From the NCBI RefSeq assembly GCF_018326005.1, contig NZ_AP021903.1, positions 62,001-126,000 of the forward strand: a stretch of DNA of 64,000 bases, read 5' to 3'. Below, in pieces: positions 57,414-64,000 of this stretch (positions are counted from its first letter, which is position 1; each line of letters opens with the position of its first letter). Below the pieces are notes generated by a model. The model had not been told where the DNA came from and made no database searches. It saw only the letters and a list, made by a program, of their open reading frames with translations. The translations under genes and the position numbers were made by a program. This DNA comes from Pseudomonas sp. Seg1. GTDB lineage: Bacteria; Pseudomonadota; Gammaproteobacteria; Pseudomonadales; Pseudomonadaceae.

Positions 57414-57430
57414 ATACAGTTCAACTGTAT
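57414..57430. promoter_or_regulatory. 17-bp palindrome upstream of DUF1127 copy B
   Basis: ATACAGTT-C-AACTGTAT is a perfect inverted repeat 84 bases upstream of the ATG. With the neighbouring CAGTTAACTG (57441-57450) it looks like an operator for a dimeric regulator. Confidence 0.55.
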
Positions 57431-57481
57431 TGTGAGTGACCAGTTAACTGTTTATAGGGGGTGTACGGGTCAAAATTGAGC

Positions 57482-57495
57482 AAACTGTACCTGTC
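57482..57495. promoter_or_regulatory. shared 14-base motif upstream of DUF1127 copy B
   Basis: AAACTGTACCTGTC occurs here and, identically and in the same orientation, at 56965-56978 about 110 bases upstream of copy A. Related GTACAG/CTGTAC elements lie at 56991-56998 and 57563-57577. The gap 57331-57651 holds these elements and no gene. Confidence 0.6.
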
Positions 57496-57605
57496 TGCAC
57501 TTAAGTGGTGCGTTTTTGCTCGATTCGATGAATAAGGTAGGTATTTACTGTAGGAAAAGACCGGTACAGCAGTACAGTTTTTGTCAGATGGAGGGCTTGC
57601 CGAAG

Positions 57606-57638
57606 ACCGCTGACGAAAACTGTGTTTGCGTCAGCGGT
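57606..57638 (-). terminator. possible terminator of the CoA-transferase gene
   Basis: ACCGCTGACG and CGTCAGCGGT pair in a 10-bp stem 14 bases after the gene end (minus strand). The T-run is weak. Confidence 0.45.
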
Positions 57639-57651
57639 TTATCTGTGCGAA

Positions 57652-59145
57652 TTACACCGTCAGCATGCGTCCGGTTTCTTCCAGATTGATGTGCCAGCTC
57701 AAGGCTTCACGCAGGATGTGCGGGGTGTGACCACCGATTGCACAGGCTGCTGTGAAGTAATCGTTCAGCGCCTGGCGGAAGTCCGGGTGCACACAGTTGT
57801 CGATAATCACCCGTGCGCGTTCGCGTGGCGCCAGGCCACGCAAGTCCGCCAGACCCACCTCGGTCACCAGAATGTCGACATCATGCTCGGTGTGGTCGAC
57901 ATGGCTGACCATCGGCACCACGCTGGAAATCGCGCCACCCTTGGCAATCGACTTGGTCACGAACACCGCCAGATGCGCGTTGCGAGCGAAGTCGCCTGAG
58001 CCGCCGATGCCGTTCATCATCCGCGTGCCGCAGACGTGGGTAGAGTTGACGTTGCCGTAGATGTCGAACTCCAACGCCGTGTTGATGCCGATGATGCCCA
58101 GCCGGCGCACCACTTCCGGGTGGTTAGAGATTTCCTGCGGACGCAGGACCAGTTTGTCCTTGTACTTCTCCAGGTTGCCGAATACGTCGCTGTTACGGCG
58201 TTCCGACAGGGTGATCGAGCTGCCTGAAGCAAAGCTCAGCTTGCCGGCATCGATCAGGTCGAAGGTCGAGTCCTGCAGCACTTCGGAGTACATGGTCAGG
58301 TCTTCGAATGGCGAATCAATCAGGCCGCACATTACCGCGTTGGCGATGTTGCCGATGCCTGCCTGCAACGGGCCAAGCTTGTTGGTCATGCGCCCGGCGT
58401 CTACTTCCTGCTTGAAGAAGGTGATCAGATGTTCGGCGATGGCGTTGGTGTCGACATCCGGCGTCGATACAGTGGACGGCGAATCCGTCTGCTGAGTGAT
58501 AACAATGGCGACAATCTTCTCCGGCGGAATCGGAATCGCGGTGCTACCGATACGGTCGTCGACTTTTACCAGTGGGATCGGCGTGCGCGTCGGACGATAC
58601 GTCGGGATATAGATGTCGTGCAGGCCTTCGAGGTTGGCGTTGTGCGCCAGGTTGATCTCGACGATCACCTGTTTGGCGAAAATCGCGAAGCTCGCCGAGT
58701 TGCCCACCGAAGTGGTCGGTACGATGTGACCCTGTTCGGTAATAGCCACGGCTTCGATGACGGCAATGTCCGGCAACTTCAGTTGCTGGTTGCGCAGTTG
58801 CTCGACGGTTTCCGACAGGTGCTGGTCGATGAACATCACTTCGCCGGCGTTGATCGCCTTGCGCAAGGTGCTGTCGACTTGAAACGGCATGCGCCGCGAC
58901 AGCACGCCGGCCTCGGTCAGTTGCTTGTCGAGATCGTTGCCCAGGCTGGCGCCGGTCATCAGGCTGATCTTCAGCGGCGTGACCTTGGCTCGCTCGGCCA
59001 GTGCGTGAGGGACAGCCTTGGCTTCGCCGGCGCGGGTGAAACCGCTCATGCCGACGGTCATGCCGTCTTCAATCAGAGCGGCGGCGTCGGCGGCGCTCAT
59101 CACTTTATCCAACAACGAAGGCAGGCGAATACGGTCACGGTACAT
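57652..59145 (-). CDS. acetyl-CoA hydrolase / succinyl-CoA:acetate CoA-transferase family
   Basis: 497 residues. The catalytic Glu region LTMYSEVLQDSTFDLID fits the SpcC/AarC-type CoA transferases, where this Glu forms the CoA thioester. Other family segments: GMTVGMSGFTRAGEAKAVPH, GPLQAGIGNIANAVM and GIGGSGDFARNAHL. It moves CoA between acetate, propionate or succinate; the preferred acid cannot be told. Single gene, upstream gap 59146-59359. Confidence 0.9.
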   Translation of the reverse strand: MYRDRIRLPSLLDKVMSAADAAALIEDGMTVGMSGFTRAGEAKAVPHALAERAKVTPLKISLMTGASLGNDLDKQLTEAGVLSRRMPFQVDSTLRKAINAGEVMFIDQHLSETVEQLRNQQLKLPDIAVIEAVAITEQGHIVPTTSVGNSASFAIFAKQVIVEINLAHNANLEGLHDIYIPTYRPTRTPIPLVKVDDRIGSTAIPIPPEKIVAIVITQQTDSPSTVSTPDVDTNAIAEHLITFFKQEVDAGRMTNKLGPLQAGIGNIANAVMCGLIDSPFEDLTMYSEVLQDSTFDLIDAGKLSFASGSSITLSERRNSDVFGNLEKYKDKLVLRPQEISNHPEVVRRLGIIGINTALEFDIYGNVNSTHVCGTRMMNGIGGSGDFARNAHLAVFVTKSIAKGGAISSVVPMVSHVDHTEHDVDILVTEVGLADLRGLAPRERARVIIDNCVHPDFRQALNDYFTAACAIGGHTPHILREALSWHINLEETGRMLTV

Positions 59146-59317
59146 GGATTATTTTCTCGGGAAGCGAGTAGCAGGATGCGCAGTCTAGTGAATTTGACGG
59201 GCGCCTGTCCCGCTACCAAGGTCGCAAACGAGGCGTCTATTTAGCGGGTTTGAAGTAAAACACCGTTACCGGATCCGCAACAACGCGGCAAATTGTCCGA
59301 CGCTTTGCGTAAACGAA

Positions 59318-59341
59318 AACGCCCCGACAAGTCGGGGCGTT
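59318..59341 (-). terminator. terminator of the pnt operon
   Basis: AACGCCCCGAC-AA-GTCGGGGCGTT is a perfect 11-bp stem. On the minus strand it is followed by TTTCGTTT, 20 bases after the pntB stop. Confidence 0.85.
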
Positions 59342-59359
59342 CGGTACAGCGGCGATGAA

Positions 59360-60793
59360 TTACTCGACCGCTTTGACCATGTCTTCGATGACTTTTTTCG
59401 CGTCGCCGAACACCATCATGGTCTTGTCCAGGTAGAACAGTTCGTTGTCCAGACCGGCATAGCCGCTGGCCATCGAGCGCTTGTTGACGATGATGGTCTT
59501 GGCCTTGAACGCTTCGAGAATCGGCATGCCGGCAATCGGCGATTTCGGATCGTTCTTGGCGGCCGGGTTGACCACGTCGTTGGCGCCGAGCACCAGCACC
59601 ACGTCGGCCTGGCCGAACTCGGAGTTGATGTCTTCCATCTCGAACACCTGGTCGTAAGGCACTTCGGCCTCGGCGAGCAATACGTTCATATGCCCTGGCA
59701 TCCGACCGGCCACCGGGTGGATCGCGTACTTCACGGTCACGCCACGGTGGGTCAGCTTTTCGGTCAGCTCCTTCAAGGCATGCTGTGCGCGGGCCACCGC
59801 CAGACCGTAGCCCGGGACAATGATCACGGTGTCGGCGTTGGTCAGCAGGAAGGTTGCGTCGTCAGCCGAACCGGATTTCACCGGACGCGCTTCTTTCGCA
59901 CCGGCCGGGCCAGCATCGGCCGTATTGCCGAAGCCGCCGAGCAGTACATTAAAGAAGGAACGGTTCATCGCCTTGCACATGATGTACGAGAGGATCGCAC
60001 CGCTCGAACCCACCAGCGAGCCGGCAATGATCAGCATCGAGTTGTTCAGCGAGAAGCCGATACCCGCCGCCGCCCAGCCTGAATAGCTGTTGAGCATCGA
60101 CACCACCACCGGCATGTCGGCACCGCCGATCGGGATGATGATCAGCACGCCCATCACGAACGCCAGCGCCAGCATCAGCGCGAACGCGGTGAGGTTGCCA
60201 GTGAACATGAAGGTCAGGCCGAGTGCCAGCGTTGCCAGGCCCAGCACTGCGTTCAACTTGTGCTGACCGGCAAACTGTACTGGTGCGCCCTGGAACAGAC
60301 GGAACTTGTACTTGCCCGACAGCTTGCCGAACGCAATCACCGAACCGGAGAAGGTGATTGCACCGATCGCGGCACCAAGGAACAGCTCCAATCGGTTGCC
60401 CGCCGGGATCGAGTCGCCCAGTTGCTTGACGATGCCCAGCGATTGCGGCTCGACCACCGCGGCAATGGCAATGAACACCGCTGCCAGACCAATCATGCTG
60501 TGCATGAAGGCAACCAGTTCCGGCATCTTGGTCATTTCAACGCGCTTGGCCATGATCGAACCGGCGGTGCCGCCGATCAGCAGGCCGACGATCACATAAC
60601 CGATACCCGCAGTCGCCAGCTCAGCGCCCAGCTTATAGATGAGGCCGACGGTGGTGAGGATGGCCAATGCCATGCCGAGCATGCCGAACAGGTTGCCACG
60701 CCGAGAAGTGGTCGGGTGCGACAGGCCTTTGAGGGCCTGGATGAAGCAGATCGACGCAATCAGGTAGAGCGTCGTGACGAGATTCATGCTCAT
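59360..60793 (-). CDS. pntB: NAD(P) transhydrogenase subunit beta
   Basis: 477 residues. An N-terminal membrane region with about nine helices (NLVTTLYLIASICFIQALKG) precedes the NADP-binding domain III (about 305-477) with VIIVPGYGLAVARAQHAL and GANDVVNPAAKNDP. It carries the proton channel and NADP site. The start overlaps the pntAB stop as TAATG. The ATG three residues later is an alternative. Confidence 0.96.
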   Translation of the reverse strand: MSMNLVTTLYLIASICFIQALKGLSHPTTSRRGNLFGMLGMALAILTTVGLIYKLGAELATAGIGYVIVGLLIGGTAGSIMAKRVEMTKMPELVAFMHSMIGLAAVFIAIAAVVEPQSLGIVKQLGDSIPAGNRLELFLGAAIGAITFSGSVIAFGKLSGKYKFRLFQGAPVQFAGQHKLNAVLGLATLALGLTFMFTGNLTAFALMLALAFVMGVLIIIPIGGADMPVVVSMLNSYSGWAAAGIGFSLNNSMLIIAGSLVGSSGAILSYIMCKAMNRSFFNVLLGGFGNTADAGPAGAKEARPVKSGSADDATFLLTNADTVIIVPGYGLAVARAQHALKELTEKLTHRGVTVKYAIHPVAGRMPGHMNVLLAEAEVPYDQVFEMEDINSEFGQADVVLVLGANDVVNPAAKNDPKSPIAGMPILEAFKAKTIIVNKRSMASGYAGLDNELFYLDKTMMVFGDAKKVIEDMVKAVE

Positions 60794-61113
60794 TACTTCG
60801 GCGCCTCTTCTTTTACTTTCGGGGCTTTCTTCTTGAACATCTCAAGCATGCGGCGGGTGACCAGGAAGCCACCGAACACGTTGACCGCAGCCAGCGCCAC
60901 GGCGAGGGTGCCCATGGTTTTGCCCAGCGGTGTAACGGTCAGCGCTGCAGCGAGCATGGCGCCGACGATCACGATTGCCGAGATGGCGTTGGTCACTGCC
61001 ATCAATGGCGTGTGCAGCGCAGGCGTAACGTTCCAGACCACGTGGTAACCGACATAAATCGCCAGCACGAAGATGATCAGGTTGTAGATACCGGGGGAGA
61101 TAAGCTCTTCCAT
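60793..61113 (-). CDS. pntAB: NAD(P) transhydrogenase subunit alpha part 2
   Basis: 106 residues, membrane domain with about three helices ([40 protein letters not shown]). In this split-subunit form the alpha membrane part is a separate gene between pntAA and pntB. Last base shared with the pntB start. Confidence 0.94.
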   Translation of the reverse strand: MEELISPGIYNLIIFVLAIYVGYHVVWNVTPALHTPLMAVTNAISAIVIVGAMLAAALTVTPLGKTMGTLAVALAAVNVFGGFLVTRRMLEMFKKKAPKVKEEAPK

Positions 61114-61128
61114 CGTCTGAATCCCTGC

Positions 61129-62250
61129 TTAGGCGTTTTTGCGGATGACTTGGCCGTCGCGGCACATCAGGCACGCGGCGACGATGTCGTCTTCGAGGTT
61201 GACGTCGAACTGGCCTTCTTTGGTGAACACCAGCTTGAGGAAGTCCAGCAGGTTGCGGGCGTACAGCGCCGAGGCGTCTGCAGCGACTTCACCGGCCAGG
61301 TTGGTCGGGCCGCAAATGGTCACGCCGTTTTCGACGACGACCTGATCGGCCACGGTCAGCGGGCAGTTGCCGCCCTGAGCGGCCGCGAGGTCGATGACCA
61401 CCGAACCTGGCTTCATCTGTGCCACGGTTTCCGCGCTCAACAGTGTTGGTGCCTTGCGACCCGGAATCAGTGCGGTGGTGATGACGATGTCGGCCTGTTT
61501 GGCGCGTTCGTGCACAGCCTGGGCCTGACGCTGCATCCAGCTCGCTGGCATCGGACGCGCGTAACCGCCGACACCGACCGCGCATTCGCGCTCTTCATCG
61601 GTCTCGTAAGGCACGTCGACGAACTTGGCACCGAGGGATTCGATCTGTTCCTTCACGGCCGGGCGGACGTCAGACGCTTCGATAACCGCACCCAGACGTT
61701 TCGCCGTGGCAATCGCCTGCAACCCGGCCACGCCCGCGCCAAGAATCAGCACGCGCGCCGCTTTCACGGTGCCAGCAGCCGTCATGAGCATTGGCATGAA
61801 GCGCGGATAGTAGTGAGCGGCCAGCAACACAGCTTTATAGCCGGCAATGTTCGCCTGGGACGACAACACATCGAGACTCTGCGCCCGCGAGGTGCGCGGC
61901 GCCGCTTCCAGGGCAAACGCGGTAATCCCGCACTCGGCCATTTTGGTGATGGTTTCGTTGTTGAACGGGTTGAGCATGCCAACCAGCACCGTACCGCGCT
62001 TGATCAGCGTCAGCTCGGCATCGCTCGGGGCGACCACTTTGAGAATCAGCTCGGCGCCAAACGCGTCATTGGCACTGCCAATGGTTGCACCTGCCGCTTC
62101 ATAAGCACTGTCGACAACACTGGCTTTAACGCCGGCGCCGGTTTGCACAGTGACCTTATGACCTTGGCTGATCAGCTTTTTAATGGTTTCCGGGGTTGCA
62201 GCAACCCGTGTTTCACCGGTCTGGGTTTCGAGAGGAACACCAATGTGCAC
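61129..62250 (-). CDS. pntAA: NAD(P) transhydrogenase subunit alpha part 1
   Basis: 373 residues from GTG 62250 (MHIGVPLETQTGETRVAATP), with AGGAGA upstream; a longer frame is not supported. NAD-binding domain I with RVLILGAGVAGLQAIATAKR and the mobile-loop sequence GYARPMPASW. It binds NAD(H) and transfers hydride to NADP in PntB. First gene of pntAA-pntAB-pntB. Confidence 0.95.
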   Translation of the reverse strand: MHIGVPLETQTGETRVAATPETIKKLISQGHKVTVQTGAGVKASVVDSAYEAAGATIGSANDAFGAELILKVVAPSDAELTLIKRGTVLVGMLNPFNNETITKMAECGITAFALEAAPRTSRAQSLDVLSSQANIAGYKAVLLAAHYYPRFMPMLMTAAGTVKAARVLILGAGVAGLQAIATAKRLGAVIEASDVRPAVKEQIESLGAKFVDVPYETDEERECAVGVGGYARPMPASWMQRQAQAVHERAKQADIVITTALIPGRKAPTLLSAETVAQMKPGSVVIDLAAAQGGNCPLTVADQVVVENGVTICGPTNLAGEVAADASALYARNLLDFLKLVFTKEGQFDVNLEDDIVAACLMCRDGQVIRKNA

Positions 62251-62684
62251 GTCAAATCTCCTGCGTGATCTTATTGAGTAAACCCAGGCACTGCGGATGG
62301 TGCGACTGGGGCGGCCGATCAGCACGATCCCGCCAAATCAGGGCGGGGCGCGGCATTTTGCAGGCGAACTTTATGCCCTTCAAGGGATTATGACGGGTGA
62401 CGGAAAATTAACTACAAGTCATCCCGTGACCGAATGTCGCAGATGGCCAGCTGAATCCCTTGCAGGCCGTGCCTTGTAAGGATTCTGGCTGAATTTGAAA
62501 AATTTTCTCATCGGCGGCGTGAATAGGCCGTAATGAGTCGTGCATGGAGGCTCAAAGCCATGTCCGCAGGCGCTTGTGGGACGTCTGTACGACTTTCGGA
62601 TACAGTCTGCGATTTTGCGACAAATACTTATATCTGTAGGGCTTTGGTTTTCCTGACTACCGAGTTAGTAATCGTTGAAAGCCT
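62251..62684. other. 434-base gap without a gene
   Basis: Contains the pntAA promoter side and sequence up to the end of the LysR gene. I see no credible coding frame, tRNA or strong hairpin. Base content drops toward 62600-62700. Confidence 0.6.
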
Positions 62685-63584
62685 CTATCCTTCTAGGCTG
62701 TAGCTGTTTGCCTGATTTACCAACCAATCGCGAAAAGCCTTGAGCGACGCCGATTCGACTTTCCGCTCCGGAATCATCAAGTAATACGCCTTGATACTGG
62801 AGAGCGCATTCGGGTTGGCGATCACCAGGCGTTTCTCAGTCAGTTCGCGCTGAATCAGGAACGGTGGAATCAGCGCGATCCCCATGTCGTGCATGGCCGC
62901 CTGGGCCAGCATGGAGAATAGCTCGTAGCGTGGGCCTGTCATGTCGCGGGGGATGTTCAGGTGCTGAGAGTTGAACCATTGGCGCCAGGCGTAGGGGCGG
63001 GTGGTCTGTTGCAGTAGCGGCAACTCGGCAATCTCGTCGGGTGTCAGATGCGTCCTGCCGCCGAGTAGGGCGGGGCTGCACACTGGCATCGGATTTTCGC
63101 CCATCAGCCTGTGAGATTCGGTACCCGACCAATCGGCGTCGCCGAAGTAAATCGCTGCGTCGAATTCGGTATCGGCAAACAGAAAGGGGCGGGTGCGGTT
63201 GGTCAGGTTGACCGTGACTTCCGGATGCTTGAGTTGAAAATCCTTGAGACGCGGCAGCAGCCATTGGGTGCCGAAGGTCGGCACCACCGCCAGTTCGATC
63301 ACATTGGTGCCTTGCTGGCCCATCACTGAGAGGGTGTCGCGTTCGACTGCATCAAGTTGCGTGGCGACGCGGCGGCTGTAGGAAAGTCCTGCTTCGGTCA
63401 GCTTCACGCCCCGCCGCGAGCGTCGGAACAGCTCCACGCTCAGGAAGTCCTCCAGGCTGGCGATCTGTCGGCAAATGGCGCCTTGGGTGAGGGAAAGTTC
63501 TTCGGCGGCCTTGGTAAAGCTCTCGTGGCGAGCGGCAGCTTCGAAGCTGATCAGGGCGGTGGTGCTGGGAATCTTCCTGCGCAT
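62685..63584 (-). CDS. gcdR: LysR-type regulator, GcdR-like
   Basis: 299 residues from ATG 63584, with GAGG upstream; a GTG five codons earlier is an alternative. Helix-turn-helix LISFEAAARHESFTKAAEEL and SLTQGAICRQIASLEDFL, then a substrate-binding domain of the GcvA/GcdR type (PTFGTQWLLPRLKDFQLKHP). Divergent from gcdH, which it probably controls in response to glutarate or a glutaryl-CoA-derived signal. Confidence 0.85.
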   Translation of the reverse strand: MRRKIPSTTALISFEAAARHESFTKAAEELSLTQGAICRQIASLEDFLSVELFRRSRRGVKLTEAGLSYSRRVATQLDAVERDTLSVMGQQGTNVIELAVVPTFGTQWLLPRLKDFQLKHPEVTVNLTNRTRPFLFADTEFDAAIYFGDADWSGTESHRLMGENPMPVCSPALLGGRTHLTPDEIAELPLLQQTTRPYAWRQWFNSQHLNIPRDMTGPRYELFSMLAQAAMHDMGIALIPPFLIQRELTEKRLVIANPNALSSIKAYYLMIPERKVESASLKAFRDWLVNQANSYSLEG

Positions 63585-63742
63585 GTACGTCAACCTCACT
63601 AATGCGCCGCATAAAAGGCATCTCGCGACGTTTCGGAGTGAGAAATTAGCACAACAGAATGCGAAAACCTCGTTTGCCGCGACGGCGAACCGCGCCTAGG
63701 ATCAATGCCACGTTAATTCACCCGATTTGCGAGGACATACTC

Positions 63743-64000
63743 ATGGGCGGTAAAGCTAGCTTCAACTGGATCGATCCCCTGCTGCTGGATCAACAGCTCA
63801 CCGAAGAAGAGCGCATGATCCGCGACACCGCCGAGCAGTTCGCTCAACAGAGCCTCGCACCGCGTGTTCTCGAAGCTTTCCGCCATGAGAAAACTGACCC
63901 GGCGATCTTCCGCGAAATGGGCGAAGTCGGCCTGTTGGGCGCTACCATCCCGGAGCAATACGGTGGCAGCGGCCTCAACTATGTCAGCTACGGTCTGATC
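63743..64000 (+). CDS. gcdH: glutaryl-CoA dehydrogenase, N-terminal part
   Basis: Partial: 86 codons, running off the right edge. [20 protein letters not shown], then [20 protein letters not shown] and [19 protein letters not shown], the N-terminal acyl-CoA dehydrogenase domain of GcdH. The enzyme oxidatively decarboxylates glutaryl-CoA to crotonyl-CoA in lysine and glutarate catabolism. GAGG precedes the ATG. Divergent from the LysR gene. Confidence 0.93.
   Translation, partial: MGGKASFNWIDPLLLDQQLTEEERMIRDTAEQFAQQSLAPRVLEAFRHEKTDPAIFREMGEVGLLGATIPEQYGGSGLNYVSYGLI

Noticed and set aside
61012..62268. A 418-codon open frame on the plus strand
   Set aside because: Antisense to pntAA and pntAB; low-complexity, no known motif.

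Overview
This window looks like a stretch of chromosome from a Pseudomonas of the P. fluorescens group. The evidence is a GC-rich sequence, high protein similarity to known Pseudomonas families, the order of conserved Pseudomonas genes (dsbA-cc4-c5-engB-polA-thrB-znu; cox/cta cluster; trpI-trpBA; pntA-pntB; gcdR-gcdH), and many extragenic inverted repeats of the Pseudomonas REP type. It is almost entirely core metabolism. I see no phage, IS element, integron, CRISPR array, rRNA or tRNA.

Region 1 (1-19.6 kb). A truncated amidase-like lipoprotein is followed by a minus-strand dsbA / endonuclease-phosphatase / diguanylate cyclase operon, cytochromes c4 and c5, engB, a small RNA very likely to be ErsA (between engB and polA, with a sigma-22-like promoter and a strong terminator), and polA. 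Then come a DUF2782 protein, homoserine kinase, the zinc uptake set znuA / zur-znuC-znuB with a candidate Zur box, a coiled-coil lipoprotein, the large catalase KatE, and the methionine ABC transporter metN-metI-metQ.

Region 2 (19.6-31.7 kb). This is the aa3/caa3-type cytochrome c oxidase locus: coxB with a fused cytochrome c domain, coxA, ctaG and coxC, then SURF1, a Sco-like protein, heme A synthase, heme O synthase and Sco1. A REP pair sits between coxA and ctaG. A DUF-less alpha-helical protein, a SulP transporter and a beta-carbonic anhydrase follow.

Region 3 (31.9-45.3 kb). A radical SAM protein carries a near-perfect LexA box. It is divergent from an orphan 100-residue protein with a dockerin/EF-hand calcium loop. 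Then come a three-subunit membrane gluconate-dehydrogenase-type enzyme (tri-heme cytochrome, GMC flavoprotein, Tat subunit), a TpbA-like tyrosine phosphatase, two tandem M3 oligopeptidases separated by a YheV zinc ribbon protein, a gamma-carbonic anhydrase, a HAD phosphatase and a lipoprotein aminopeptidase.

Region 4 (45.4-57.4 kb). Here are small stress or envelope genes (two paralogous lipoproteins, two DUF1161 proteins, OsmC, a flavin monooxygenase-like protein, dodecin, a DUF883 protein), trpI divergent from trpBA, a CigR/RcnB-like protein, a DUF4105 protein with three tandem DUF2388 paralogs, and two DUF1127 genes that share an identical 14-bp upstream motif.

Region 5 (57.6-64 kb). An acetyl-CoA hydrolase / CoA transferase, the proton-translocating transhydrogenase pntAA-pntAB-pntB, a LysR regulator (GcdR-like) and the start of glutaryl-CoA dehydrogenase.

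The points most worth a second look are the ErsA locus, the shared DUF1127 promoter motif, the LexA-box/calcium-loop gene pair, the DUF2388 triplet and the palindromic element downstream of engB. No clearly new multi-gene system is evident. All functional calls come from reading motifs and from family knowledge; no database search was run.
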